Of a stretch of 64,000 bases of DNA, positions 25,398 through 35,006 are shown piece after piece. Each line of letters opens with the position of its first letter. Position 1 is the first letter of the stretch. Both the position numbers and the translations under genes were made by a program. A model generated the notes under the pieces. The model was not told the origin of the DNA, made no database searches, and saw only the letters and a list, made by a program, of their open reading frames with translations. Source of the DNA: Aquirufa aurantiipilula (GTDB taxonomy: Bacteria > Bacteroidota > Bacteroidia > Cytophagales > Spirosomataceae); assembly GCF_019923745.1 (NCBI RefSeq), contig NZ_JAANOG010000002.1, forward strand, positions 248,001-312,000, in the 5' to 3' direction.

Positions 25398-25427
25398 GGA
25401 TATAAGTTTTTTTGATACGACGCTTTT

Positions 25428-25727
25428 TCAATCTCCAATGATTACGGTTGGTAACCCCAGTATAATTTCACCACCGTGACTTGTTTTATCCCCCATTCTT
25501 GCGGCAGGACGGCCACCAATAGAGACGGTTTGACTTCCACTAATGATGGTATCAGGTTCTCCAACGCATAGAGCCATATCTCCTACACATGCCGCGGGAA
25601 GGCTTCCGATTAAAACCGTTGGACAGCCTGGTCCAAGGATGGGCCCACCTACATGTGGAATAGGAGTAATTTCCTGCGATGTCATAGGACATGTGTGAAA
25701 GTCGGTAATTCTAGCAGCTATTGACAT
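25428..25727 (-). CDS. PAAR-domain spike-tip protein
   Basis: 99 aa, entirely a PAAR domain: Pro/Gly-rich repeats such as HVGGPILGPGCPTVLIG, LPAACVGDMALCVGEPDTIISGS and GGRPAARMGDKTSHGG. His and Cys residues that bind the zinc at the tip are present (DFHTCP, HVGG, C, HGG). PAAR proteins sharpen the VgrG/gp5 spike of type VI secretion systems and related contractile injection systems and may carry effectors. It lies 5 nt after the spike-like gene at 25733, but no sheath, tube, baseplate or ATPase genes are in the window. Confidence 0.85.
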   Translation of the reverse strand: MSIAARITDFHTCPMTSQEITPIPHVGGPILGPGCPTVLIGSLPAACVGDMALCVGEPDTIISGSQTVSIGGRPAARMGDKTSHGGEIILGLPTVIIGD

Positions 25728-25732
25728 ATCAA

Positions 25733-26128
25733 TTAATTTATATTGACAATGGCTCCTTTCACCACCGTATTTCCAGATGCAGACAGTTCTGCACTGGCAT
25801 TACCCGAAGCAATGAATCTTGAATCTGCTTTTTGTTCGATATCCATAGCTCTTGATTTTATACCCAATGCAGCATTTAAATCAATCGTTGTTTGAGCTTT
25901 CAAATTAATATTCATGCCAGAAATGGTAATGTCACCATAGCTATCGAGTTGAATCCCTTGTTTGTTCAAGGTAATACTGTTTTGGAATTGATCACTTAGC
26001 TTCAAAATATTTAATTCGTCATTTAATTCAATGAGGTTGCCTTTAGGAGTTGAGATTAAAATACTCCCAGTTTCATCGTCAAAGGAAACTTTTAATTGAT
26101 GATCGGTAACAATATTATGCGGGTTCAT
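25733..26128 (-). CDS. VgrG/gp5 C-terminal beta-helix-like spike protein, stand-alone
   Basis: 131 aa. The sequence shows the short-repeat beta pattern of the VgrG/gp5 needle: LKVSFDDETGSILISTPKGN, ELNDELNILKLSDQFQNSIT, LNKQGIQLDSYGDITISG, then INLKAQTTIDLNAALGI. It corresponds only to the last part of a VgrG; the gp27/gp5 core domains (about 400-500 residues) are absent, and the DNA just upstream (26129-26201) is non-coding. It could be a natural mini-spike or a remnant of a longer gene. The intact frame, own ATG and tight spacing to the PAAR gene argue for a functional short protein. Confidence 0.65.
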   Translation of the reverse strand: MNPHNIVTDHQLKVSFDDETGSILISTPKGNLIELNDELNILKLSDQFQNSITLNKQGIQLDSYGDITISGMNINLKAQTTIDLNAALGIKSRAMDIEQKADSRFIASGNASAELSASGNTVVKGAIVNIN

Positions 26129-26201
26129 GTAGGATATTTTAAAATTTGTAAATACTTGATTTCTGACAAGTTTAAATAGTATGATGATTAAGTCTTTGGT
26201 A

Positions 26202-26843
26202 TTAATTCGTTTTTTTGAAAGTTATGTAATTGAAAATCTTTTGAATTATATTTCTTACTCGACGACTACTTGGATAATGTCTATTGGGGCTTAGGTTATT
26301 GAAAATTAGTGCAATTATCAATAAAGTAATGGCTCCAGTTAATGCAGGGAATAATACATAATAATAACCCAATGCCTTGATTTTGGCGGAACCAGTAACT
26401 GCAATGAGGGCGGTAGCTCCCCCAGGAGGATGTAATGTTTTGGTTATTTGCATGGCTACTATGGAGAGCCCAACGGCCAATGGGCCTGTTAACCAAATAA
26501 TATCAGGGAATAGTTGATAGATACTCACTCCTAAAATGGCTGAAATAAAATGGCCACCCACAAGGTTTCTTGGTTGTGCCAATGGGCTTTGTATGGCTCC
26601 AAAAATTAATACACTTGATGCCGCAAAAGAACCAATCAAGAAGATGTTTTCATTTTCATTGAGTATTTGTTTTTGGCAAAAAGCAATGATTCCAATGCCA
26701 ATAAATGCTCCTAAAAAAGAAAGAAAATTTTCCTTTTGGTCGATGACCGTTTCCTTGTAAATCACATATTTCGAAATACGGATCCCCCTTTTGATTTTTC
26801 GTTTTACTAGTTTAGGCATATGGTAATATAAGTTTTGTTTCAA
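26202..26843 (-). CDS. HPP-family membrane protein
   Basis: 213 aa. Four to five membrane segments follow a basic N-terminus (KLVKRKIKRGIRISK). The defining HPP motif is in ITKTLHPPGGATALIAV, preceded by SPLAQPRNLVGGH, also typical. HPP proteins are integral membrane proteins; cyanobacterial and plant members transport nitrite. Here the substrate is unknown. It is 73 nt upstream of the spike-like gene on the same strand and could belong to the same transcript, but a functional link is not evident. Confidence 0.85.
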   Translation of the reverse strand: MKQNLYYHMPKLVKRKIKRGIRISKYVIYKETVIDQKENFLSFLGAFIGIGIIAFCQKQILNENENIFLIGSFAASSVLIFGAIQSPLAQPRNLVGGHFISAILGVSIYQLFPDIIWLTGPLAVGLSIVAMQITKTLHPPGGATALIAVTGSAKIKALGYYYVLFPALTGAITLLIIALIFNNLSPNRHYPSSRRVRNIIQKIFNYITFKKTN

Positions 26844-26909
26844 TGGTTTTATTTCATTCTATCCCGAATGAGTTGGGGAACCATGACTCTATGATGAACA
26901 AGAATATAT

Positions 26910-28433
26910 TTATTCTAAGTTTAAAGCTTCCCTTACTTCATCCTGCACTCGACGATTAATATTGATTTTGGCATTCTTTAATACGTAAATGGAAATTTTA
27001 AATTCTCTAGCTAAGGGATTGGTCCGAATTCCTGCTAAATATAAGGTGTCAAAAAAAGGTCTTTCTGTTGTTCGAAGTGGATCTTCATCGTCAAATTCTT
27101 TAACAAGAATCACATGCTTCATGGGTTTATTCAAAGGAATCCATCTGGCATAATCGGCGTTCATAGAATAGGCATCTACCGAATTGTTTTTAGTATAATA
27201 ATTAATGGCACCAGCTTGTCCATAATTATCACATAAAATAATGGTGCTATCTAGACTTGATGGAGGGAGAGTTGCTACGATTGAATCTAATTTATGAGCT
27301 AATGTTTTCCAACCCAGCATATCCGCAAAATCTTGAGGAATGTGATGGTCCTTACCATCTTCCCAATGAAGTAGCCCCAATTTTTGATAAGGAGCTTGAT
27401 TTTCAAGGATATCATTGGGTTTATTATTTGGAAAAAGATATAAGTACATAGGAATAAAAGCTAGACAAGGTATTGCCAAAGCAAGGATTTGCAAGTACTT
27501 TTTCCAGCCATGTTGCAAGACCAATTCCAAATAGACCGCTCCAAAAGATAAGTAGATGGGGTAAAGTCCCATGGCATAGTAATCTTTGGCTTTAAAATAA
27601 GTGAAGATGGCCAAAGTGATAACTAGATTCCAAAAGAAAAAACGATACTTCTTAAATGGAGGATAAAAAAGTAGAGCCCCTAACGAAGCGATTAGCACAA
27701 AAAAAGCGCCAAGAAAAAACATGATTTGGTTACGAAGGAAATCTAGCCGATTAACATGGATTAATTGAATCTTTGATAATAATTTCATGTGATGAATCAC
27801 AGGAAATTGATGTTCATATTGCCAAATTAGGTTGGGCAAAATGAGCAAACTAGCTATGCAAATCGCTATATAGAATCGTTTTTGGAAAAAGATGTTACGA
27901 TGTTCGGACAATAGGATTGCGGGGAAAAGTCCCAATACCAGAAAAAGGATGTTGTATTTGTTTAGAAATCCAATGGCCCACATGATGGAAAAATAATATA
28001 GCCATTTGGTCTGATCTGTTTGAATGAATCGAATGAATAGATAAAAGCAGGTAGTCCAAGCCAATACATCAAAAGAATTAGGTTGAAATAGCGTATTTAG
28101 GCGCATGACAGCTGAAAGTAGGACGGATATTGCTCCCAAATACAAGGCAAAATACTTGCCCCCCAGAGATTCTATCGTTTTCCATACAACGACAATGGTT
28201 AATGCCCCAAACAATGCAGGAAAGAAATGTACCCAAAAAACTTGATTGCCCAACTGCCCTATGATCCATGAAATCCAAGAAGTGAATGGTGGCACTGACA
28301 TATACCCCCAAGCTAAATGCTGAGCTTGGTCTAAATGCAAATACTCATCTCTTTGTAAATCATAGCTAGCGTCTATGAGTGAATATTGGAGAATGAATTT
28401 AATTAATACAAATAGGTAGAGGCTATATTTCAT
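26910..28433 (-). CDS. Glycosyltransferase family 39-like membrane protein
   Basis: 507 aa from the ATG at 28433 (MKYSLYLFVLIKF), chosen because it starts the first membrane helix; an in-frame ATG 27 nt earlier adds a non-hydrophobic stretch. The acidic pair in DLQRDEYLHLDQAQHL just after the first helix is the GT-C catalytic motif of ArnT/PMT-type enzymes, followed by about ten membrane segments, including PPFTSWISWIIG and LNKYNILFLVLGLFP, and a soluble C-terminal domain. Such enzymes move sugars from polyprenyl-phosphate donors to lipids or proteins outside the membrane. Acceptor unknown. Not part of an obvious sugar cluster. Confidence 0.85.
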   Translation of the reverse strand: MKYSLYLFVLIKFILQYSLIDASYDLQRDEYLHLDQAQHLAWGYMSVPPFTSWISWIIGQLGNQVFWVHFFPALFGALTIVVVWKTIESLGGKYFALYLGAISVLLSAVMRLNTLFQPNSFDVLAWTTCFYLFIRFIQTDQTKWLYYFSIMWAIGFLNKYNILFLVLGLFPAILLSEHRNIFFQKRFYIAICIASLLILPNLIWQYEHQFPVIHHMKLLSKIQLIHVNRLDFLRNQIMFFLGAFFVLIASLGALLFYPPFKKYRFFFWNLVITLAIFTYFKAKDYYAMGLYPIYLSFGAVYLELVLQHGWKKYLQILALAIPCLAFIPMYLYLFPNNKPNDILENQAPYQKLGLLHWEDGKDHHIPQDFADMLGWKTLAHKLDSIVATLPPSSLDSTIILCDNYGQAGAINYYTKNNSVDAYSMNADYARWIPLNKPMKHVILVKEFDDEDPLRTTERPFFDTLYLAGIRTNPLAREFKISIYVLKNAKININRRVQDEVREALNLE

Positions 28434-28616
28434 GTTATTGGATGATCCACATGACTGCAAGATACTATTCTTGTTAGGATTGTTTTCACATAACTAGAAT
28501 CTATTATACCTTTTCCTTGAATCGGAAATAAAACACTGATTGTCAAATCGTTAGTTGGATATTGTAGGTATTTTTGATTATCAATTTATTGGACAATAAA
28601 TGTGAAAAATAAATCG

Positions 28617-28669
28617 TTAACGCAACGCTGGCAAGGTTCCAAACCTTGACAGCGTTAAAAATGCGTTAA
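28617..28669. repeat. Nested palindromic intergenic repeat, copy 1
   Basis: Inner arms AACGCTGGCAAGGTT (28624-28638) and AACCTTGACAGCGTT (28642-28656) with one mismatch. An outer 8-bp stem, TTAACGCA (28617-28624) and TGCGTTAA (28662-28669), encloses it. The 40 bp before it (TTATTGGACAATAAATGT) resemble the flank of copy 2 at 54962-55017. It lies at the 3' end of the cupin gene, so it may also act in termination. Confidence 0.75.
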
Positions 28670-28672
28670 TTT

Positions 28673-29230
28673 TTATTTATTAATCCCGCAATATTCCGCA
28701 TACAAAGCCTTGATTCCAAATAACTTAGCAATTGGCCCAACTACATTCATTAATAAGTTTTGAACGGGGATAGGAATACCTGCCACATAGCTTTTACTAT
28801 CGATGTATTTGGAAGTTACCAATTGTTGGATTAAGCCAAATTTACCTCCCTTAACTTGGTGATCTATTGTATAGTTAATCAGGTTTTCTATGAAATAATC
28901 GAAATCCAATGCCGGACTTACGGTTTGAATGAATTCTACAGGAGCGTCATGATTATTGAAATGGTTATGTACCTCGCCTTTGGGTAAAACAATACTATCC
29001 CCAGCTTGTAAAATCTGGGTTTTACCTTCATGAATTACTGTAAGTTGTCCACTCAAAACCTTGAAATGCTCTTCCTGAAGCATGTGCAAATGCATAGGAA
29101 CTAATTGTCCTTTGGTCTTGACAGTCATTTTGATGCTCACTCGTTCACCATGACTATCTTGAGCTGTTTCTAAAAACTCATATACATCGCCTTTAATGGG
29201 ATCTGTTAAAATTTGATTTTTGAATGGCAT
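28673..29230 (-). CDS. Cupin-domain protein
   Basis: 185 aa. A single cupin barrel covers about residues 30-115: motif 1 PMHLHMLQEEHFKVLSGQL with the metal His/Glu set, and motif 2 LPKGEVHNHFNN. The C-terminal 70 residues (YVAGIPIPVQNLLMNVVGPIAKLFGI) are helical and moderately hydrophobic. Small cupins of this type bind a metal and serve as dioxygenases, isomerases or sensors; the substrate cannot be told. The gene stands alone downstream of secA on the same strand, separated from it by a strong terminator. Confidence 0.8.
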   Translation of the reverse strand: MPFKNQILTDPIKGDVYEFLETAQDSHGERVSIKMTVKTKGQLVPMHLHMLQEEHFKVLSGQLTVIHEGKTQILQAGDSIVLPKGEVHNHFNNHDAPVEFIQTVSPALDFDYFIENLINYTIDHQVKGGKFGLIQQLVTSKYIDSKSYVAGIPIPVQNLLMNVVGPIAKLFGIKALYAEYCGINK

Positions 29231-29310
29231 AGCTTCGTTTTGGTTTAGTAAATTAATTAGATAATTATTTAAATATTAAATTAATTTAATAGGGTGATTC
29301 AATTTTGTAT

Positions 29311-29360
29311 AAAAAAAGTGGTTAGTCATTCAGCTCAAATTGTGCTAATAACTAACCACC
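29311..29360 (-). terminator. Terminator after secA
   Basis: Long hairpin with outer arms GTGGTTAGT (29318-29326) and ACTAACCAC (29351-29359). On the minus strand the stem is followed by seven T residues. It lies just after the secA stop. Confidence 0.85.
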
Positions 29361-29381
29361 ACTTCAAAGAATATTTTTTAC

Positions 29382-32300
29382 TTATGCTATTACCACAGCC
29401 TCTCCGCTTTCCACATCTTGTTCTACCGTCTTATATTTGACATTTTCCTTGGTAGAACCATCTCGGTATTGTACGGTAACGCGCTGATTACGATCTGCAA
29501 TTTTAATGGCATGTCGAGGCGCAATGCGCTCTTCACTGCGAGAACTTGGATCATGGTATTCTTGCTGCTCGTCACCTTGTCCTCCAGCTAAACCACCCAA
29601 AAGGGACGAAATAGCCTCATCTTTACTCAATTGTAATTTTGGTGCTTTTTCTTTTGGTGCTTGTTGCGCTTGGTTCGTTTGTTGAATTTCTGGAATTTCC
29701 GCTTTTAAAACAAAGCTAATGGTATCTACATTCACACGTGATACAAAGCGTTGGAATAAATTAACCGCTTCAAACTTATAAATTAACAATGGGTCTTTTT
29801 GTTCAAATACCGCATTCTGAACAGATTGTTTCAAATCGTCCATTTCACGTAAATGCTCCTTCCATTCTTGGTCAATCAAGGTCAAAGTGATGAATTTTTC
29901 CATCTCTTTAACGACCTCTTTACCTTGAGAATCGATGGTTTTTTGTGCATCCACTACCACGCCAGTTACCCAATTTCCGTTCGTGATTGGAACCTGAATA
30001 CCAGAATATCCTTGGCGTAAAGCTTCTTGAGCAACTTGAATGACTTGTTTTGCAATGCCCTCATTTTTGCTCTTATAATGATCTTCTGCTGCCAAGAACA
30101 AACGCTCAATCTTAACTTCTGGAGATAATCGATTGAAATCTTCTTCTGCAAATGGAGGCTCAATGCCTAACAATTCAATAACCTTTAATTCTAATTCGCC
30201 ATAAGTAGGATATTGACCTACCAAATCTTGGCAAACATCAAACATAGTATTGATGATATCCAACGATAAACGCTCTCCTAAAAGGGCGTTTTGACGGCGC
30301 TTATAAATCGCATTTCTTTGGTAGTTCATCACATCATCGTATTCCAATAATCGCTTACGAATACCAAAGTTGTTTTCTTCTACTTTCTTTTGTGCCCTTT
30401 CAATGGATGAGGTAATCATAGAATGTTGAATCACTTCCCCTTCTTCCATACCCAAACGGTCCATGACTTTCGCAATACGGTCAGAACCAAATAGACGCAT
30501 TAAATTATCTTCAAGAGATACAAAGAACTGAGAAGAACCCACATCACCTTGGCGACCTGCACGACCACGCAACTGTCTGTCGACACGTCTAGACTCATGT
30601 CTTTCCGTACCTATGATGGCCAATCCACCAGCAGCTTTGGATTCTGGACTTAACTTGATATCCGTTCCACGACCTGCCATGTTAGTGGCAATAGTCACCT
30701 TGCCTGATTGTCCTGCTTCAGCCACAATTTCTGCCTCACGTGCGTGTTGTTTCGCATTTAATACATTGTGTGGAATCTTACGAATCGTTAACAATCGGCT
30801 AATCAATTCTGAGTTTTCTACCGAGGTTGTACCTACTAAAACCGGGCGGCCTTGATTGACTAATTCTTGAATTTCTTCCGCAACGGCATTGTATTTTTCT
30901 CGAACAGTGCGGTATACTTTATCTTCCGCATCTTTTCTTTGAATTACGCGGTTAGTTGGAATGGAAACCACATCCAATTTATATATAGTCCAAAACTCAC
31001 CAGCTTCCGTTTCTGCCGTACCCGTCATACCACCTAATTTATGGTACATACGGAAGTAATTTTGTAAAGTGATTGTAGCATAGGTTTGTGACGCATCTTC
31101 TACATTCACGCCTTCTTTTGCTTCAATCGCTTGGTGTAAACCATCAGAATAACGGCGACCTTCCATGACACGGCCCGTCTGCTCATCCACGATTTTTACT
31201 TTACCATCTACAATGATGTATTCCGTATCTTTTTCAAAGAGGGCATAAGCTTTTAACAATTGGTTAACCGTATGAATACGACTAGCTTTGTCATTGTATT
31301 CTCTGATTAATTGTTCTTTTTGTGATAAACGATCCGCATCAGATAGCTCTTTGTTTTTCTCAATTTTATTTAAGTCAATCGACAAATCAGGTAATACGAA
31401 AAAGTTAGGATCTTCGGTGTTTCCACTCATGAATTCCAAACCTTTTTCGGTTAATTCCACTTGATTGTTTTTCTCTTCGATAGTAAACAATAATGGGGAA
31501 TCTGCTTGTGGCATCAATTTTTGATTCTCTGCCAAATAAATGGATTCAGTTTCGTGCAATAATTGCTTGTTACCTGATTCTGATAAAAATTTAATCAATG
31601 GTTTCGACTTAGGCAAACCACGAAAAGCTCTGAATAAAGCTAATCCTCCTTCTTTTTTATCTCCAGATGCAATTTGTTTTTTTGCATCTACTAGGAAGTT
31701 TTGAACTAATTGTTTCTGAGCTTCTACCAATTTTTGAACACGGGGATTGAAAGCATCAAACTCCTGCTCATCACCACGGGGTATTGGACCAGATATAATT
31801 AAAGGCGTTCTGGCATCATCAATTAACACCGAGTCAACCTCATCCACCATCGCAAAATGATGTGGCCTTTGAACTTGATCTTCTAGGCTACGCGCCATGT
31901 TATCACGCAAATAATCAAATCCAAACTCATTGTTGGTACCATACGTGATATCCGCAGCATAGGCGTGTCTACGCTCTTCCGTATTAGGCTCGTGCTTGTC
32001 GATACAATCCACACGTAAACCATGGAATTCAAATAAAGGGGCATTCCATTCTGAGTCACGTTTGGCCAAATAATCATTGACTGTAACAATGTGAACGCCA
32101 CGACCTGCCAATGCATTTAAGTAAGTAGGAAGTGTAGAAACCAATGTTTTACCTTCTCCTGTACCCATTTCAGAGATTTTACCTTGATGTAATACAATAC
32201 CTCCAATTAACTGTACGTCGTAGTGTATCATATCCCAAGTAATGGTATTGCCTGCAGCATCCCATGTATTGGCCCAAATAGCTTTATCTCCTTCTATTTT

Positions 32301-32744
32301 AACATTGGCTTTTTTAGAAGCAATGAATTTATCTTCAACTGTGGCTTGAACAACCAATTGTTTATTCTCGGTAAATCGACGAGCCGTTTCTTTTACTACC
32401 GCAAATGCTTCAGGTAGGATTTCATTTAAAACAACTTCTAATTGTTTATTGCGCTCAAGGTTCAATTTATCAATTTCTAAGAAAAACTTTTCCTTGGCAT
32501 CAATGTCTTCAGTCGCCTGTCCTTGCGCATGTAATTCACTTATCTGTGCATCTATATCGGCTAAAAATGCTTGTATACGAGCCTTGAAATCTGCTGATTT
32601 TTGACGTAACTCATCGTCCGAGATTTGGCTCAAGCGCGCGTACTCTTCTTTTATTTTATCGACAATCGGCATCAAGGCTTTGATGTCTCTTTCCGACTTG
32701 GTTCCAAATATTTTGGTTACTGTTTTGCTGAAGATGGATAACAT
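29382..32744 (-). CDS. secA: Preprotein translocase ATPase SecA
   Basis: 1120 aa, longer than the ~900 of enteric SecA but normal for Bacteroidota. DEAD-motor motifs: [20 protein letters not shown] (Walker A), [21 protein letters not shown] (Walker B), and in the second motor domain [15 protein letters not shown] and [21 protein letters not shown]. Pre-protein cross-linking and helical scaffold regions follow. Additional insert lies around residues 330-420. The C-terminal zinc-binding Cys cluster of other SecA proteins is absent; the end is [18 protein letters not shown]. It drives export through SecYEG. Transcribed alone. Confidence 0.98.
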   Translation of the reverse strand: MLSIFSKTVTKIFGTKSERDIKALMPIVDKIKEEYARLSQISDDELRQKSADFKARIQAFLADIDAQISELHAQGQATEDIDAKEKFFLEIDKLNLERNKQLEVVLNEILPEAFAVVKETARRFTENKQLVVQATVEDKFIASKKANVKIEGDKAIWANTWDAAGNTITWDMIHYDVQLIGGIVLHQGKISEMGTGEGKTLVSTLPTYLNALAGRGVHIVTVNDYLAKRDSEWNAPLFEFHGLRVDCIDKHEPNTEERRHAYAADITYGTNNEFGFDYLRDNMARSLEDQVQRPHHFAMVDEVDSVLIDDARTPLIISGPIPRGDEQEFDAFNPRVQKLVEAQKQLVQNFLVDAKKQIASGDKKEGGLALFRAFRGLPKSKPLIKFLSESGNKQLLHETESIYLAENQKLMPQADSPLLFTIEEKNNQVELTEKGLEFMSGNTEDPNFFVLPDLSIDLNKIEKNKELSDADRLSQKEQLIREYNDKASRIHTVNQLLKAYALFEKDTEYIIVDGKVKIVDEQTGRVMEGRRYSDGLHQAIEAKEGVNVEDASQTYATITLQNYFRMYHKLGGMTGTAETEAGEFWTIYKLDVVSIPTNRVIQRKDAEDKVYRTVREKYNAVAEEIQELVNQGRPVLVGTTSVENSELISRLLTIRKIPHNVLNAKQHAREAEIVAEAGQSGKVTIATNMAGRGTDIKLSPESKAAGGLAIIGTERHESRRVDRQLRGRAGRQGDVGSSQFFVSLEDNLMRLFGSDRIAKVMDRLGMEEGEVIQHSMITSSIERAQKKVEENNFGIRKRLLEYDDVMNYQRNAIYKRRQNALLGERLSLDIINTMFDVCQDLVGQYPTYGELELKVIELLGIEPPFAEEDFNRLSPEVKIERLFLAAEDHYKSKNEGIAKQVIQVAQEALRQGYSGIQVPITNGNWVTGVVVDAQKTIDSQGKEVVKEMEKFITLTLIDQEWKEHLREMDDLKQSVQNAVFEQKDPLLIYKFEAVNLFQRFVSRVNVDTISFVLKAEIPEIQQTNQAQQAPKEKAPKLQLSKDEAISSLLGGLAGGQGDEQQEYHDPSSRSEERIAPRHAIKIADRNQRVTVQYRDGSTKENVKYKTVEQDVESGEAVVIA

Positions 32745-32876
32745 TGTATAGAATGTGTGCCTACCTAGGCCATTTTAAAATTGAATATGCAATTTACCAA
32801 TTAATCTCTAAAAAACCCTAAAATATACGCAAGCGATAGTTTGACGCATGAATGAGCATGTTAATTAAAAGGGAAA

Positions 32877-33356
32877 TCAGGGGAGAAATCTTATTTTGAT
32901 GGTAGTATCGGGCTTTGAAAAGCGAGTAATTAAAACATCTAATGAACCAGCTGTTTTTTTGAGCCTTTGTGGCACAGCTACTTGATCAAAAAATACGGGA
33001 TCTGCGATATGTAAATCCAATTTACGGCGAGTCCCATCTTTTTGCTTCACTACCAAAATATAATGTATTTCATTAGGGTTAGTGGCATCCGTATATTTTT
33101 TACGAATGGATCCGTCTAGATCAAGATCCAAAATCTCACTTTGAGAATCATACATTTTTTCTGCCCAAAGATTCGGCAAAAAGAGTTGAGCCATTAAACC
33201 CAACGTACCCACAATGAACACAAGTTTAGTGAAGTTTTTTCCACCCCAATCTACTTTTTCTCCTGAACCAGAATTTCCTCCTACCATATTGCCAAACAAA
33301 GGCATTTTTAATTTCTTACGGGGAGGTCTTCTAGGTGGGGTATACGCTTGTGACAT
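32877..33356 (-). CDS. Uncharacterised single-helix membrane protein
   Basis: 159 aa. A Pro/basic N-terminus (PPRRPPRKKLK, about 7-17) is followed by one membrane helix at about residues 44-64 (KLVFIVGTLGLMAQLFLPNLW) and a C-terminal extracytoplasmic domain with charged beta-like strands (EIHYILVVKQKDGTRRKLDLHI). I do not recognise a family. It is 132 bp upstream of secA on the same strand and could be expressed with it. Confidence 0.6.
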   Translation of the reverse strand: MSQAYTPPRRPPRKKLKMPLFGNMVGGNSGSGEKVDWGGKNFTKLVFIVGTLGLMAQLFLPNLWAEKMYDSQSEILDLDLDGSIRKKYTDATNPNEIHYILVVKQKDGTRRKLDLHIADPVFFDQVAVPQRLKKTAGSLDVLITRFSKPDTTIKIRFLP

Positions 33357-33625
33357 AAATAAAATGATTAATCTCGCAAATCAAGTGATTTTTTTTCGTT
33401 TCTAAGTGATAAATTTTATACCGAGCAGTCAAAATTTTCACGAATGAATGTAGCCTAAACTTCACTCAATCGTTTTTAGTTCCTTTATCTGTCTTGAAAT
33501 AGAAAAATGACAAGTTTATTTATCAATTAATTGATAATTAAATCTGTTTGCCTTATTATTACGTGCTACTTTAAGCTTATTAACTCTCTAGTATTTCATG
33601 GTCAACGTGAATTACTTGTAAACTC

Positions 33626-35005
33626 ATGGATACCATGTTAACCTGGAACACCACCCATGTTTCTCATTTGCTATCTCGCGTTTTATTCGGTTATTCCAAA
33701 TCGGATTTGGAGCGAGCCATGGGATATGGAAATTTCCAAGACTTATTGGATCTAGCTATTTTAAAGGATATACCCAATCCTTCGCCGCCTGATACTTGGG
33801 TTGACTTGACACCCGAGCAGGCACAATTGGACAGAAATTTGGCCGGGCCTTGGTTTGTTCAGTTGACCAAATGGTGGTACGGTCGCATGTTCAATGAATC
33901 GCTGAGTATGCAAGAAAAAATGGTTTTATTCTTGCACAACCACTTTTCTAATGAAAGGCAAAAAGTAAACTACCCTCAATATGTGTACAAACAGAATCAA
34001 CTATTCCGAACTTATGCATTTGGGGACTTTAAGCAATTAGTTAAAGATATCAGCATTGATCCTTCCATGTTAATTTATCTGGATGGAAATAATAGTCGTG
34101 GTACCTCACCCAATGAAAATTATGCTCGGGAAGTGATGGAATTATTCACTTTAGGCATAGGCAATTACACCGAGAATGATATTAAACAAGCCGCGCGCGT
34201 ATTTTCTGGTTGGCAAGTGAAAGGTTTAGTTGCTGTTTTTGATGCTACACGCTGGTACCGAGAAGCGACAGTAACTGTTTTGGGTAAATCGGCCAAATTT
34301 GACAATAATAGTTTAATCGATCATATTTTTACCCAAACTGCCGCAGCAGAATTCATTTGCCGTAAGATTTACAAAGAATTCGTCTATTACAAAGCGGATG
34401 AAGTTTTTGTAAAAAAGATGGCTGTTGTTCTACGTCAAAATAACTTTGTTTTAAAGCCTCTATTGAAATTCTTATTTACTTCAGAGGAGTTTTATAAGCC
34501 TGAAATCATGGCGGCCAAGATTAAAAGTCCTACCGAGTTAATCGTTGGATCAGCCAAGCAATTGGAATTGAAAAATCCGGATTTGCAAAATTGGTATGAT
34601 ATGGCTATCATTCTTCAAATGCAATTATTTCAACCTCCCAATGTGGCAGGTTGGGAAGGTCAACGAGATTGGATTAGTTCCACCACCTATTCCTACCGAT
34701 CTGGTTTTACGGATTCACTTTTAAGTGGAAAGAGATACAATGGGGCCACTGTTACAGGTAAATTAGATCCTATCGCTTTTGCTCGTCTCTCTTCTAATGC
34801 CGAAAAACCTAAGGAGTTTGTGGAAGAGATGGTCAAACTTTTCATTCGCTTTCCTTTAACGGAGTCGCGGAAAGCTTTTTTATTGGAAGTGCTTTTGGAT
34901 GGAACGATTGCCGCCAATTGGTCCACTTATACGCCCAATGCCGACGCTAGAATTAATAAATTTTTAAAAGCAATGATGCGCTTACCAGAATATCAATTGG
35001 CATAA
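33626..35005 (+). CDS. DUF1800 domain protein
   Basis: 459 aa. Conserved DUF1800 features: THVSHLLSRVLFGYS near the start, KMVLFLHNHFSNERQKVN, LDGNNSRGTSPNENYAREVMELFTLGIGNYTENDIKQAARVFSGW in the centre, and FQPPNVAGWEGQRDW. These proteins almost always occur with a DUF1501 protein, as here (stop and next ATG separated by 1 nt), and are predicted to work with it outside the cell or in the periplasm; the activity is unknown. No clear signal peptide is seen at the chosen ATG. Confidence 0.9.
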   Translation: MDTMLTWNTTHVSHLLSRVLFGYSKSDLERAMGYGNFQDLLDLAILKDIPNPSPPDTWVDLTPEQAQLDRNLAGPWFVQLTKWWYGRMFNESLSMQEKMVLFLHNHFSNERQKVNYPQYVYKQNQLFRTYAFGDFKQLVKDISIDPSMLIYLDGNNSRGTSPNENYAREVMELFTLGIGNYTENDIKQAARVFSGWQVKGLVAVFDATRWYREATVTVLGKSAKFDNNSLIDHIFTQTAAAEFICRKIYKEFVYYKADEVFVKKMAVVLRQNNFVLKPLLKFLFTSEEFYKPEIMAAKIKSPTELIVGSAKQLELKNPDLQNWYDMAIILQMQLFQPPNVAGWEGQRDWISSTTYSYRSGFTDSLLSGKRYNGATVTGKLDPIAFARLSSNAEKPKEFVEEMVKLFIRFPLTESRKAFLLEVLLDGTIAANWSTYTPNADARINKFLKAMMRLPEYQLA

Positions 35006-35006
35006 A

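Noticed and set aside
24780-26128. Evidence of a complete type VI secretion system
   Set aside because: Only a tip and partial needle are present; structural and ATPase genes are absent from the window.
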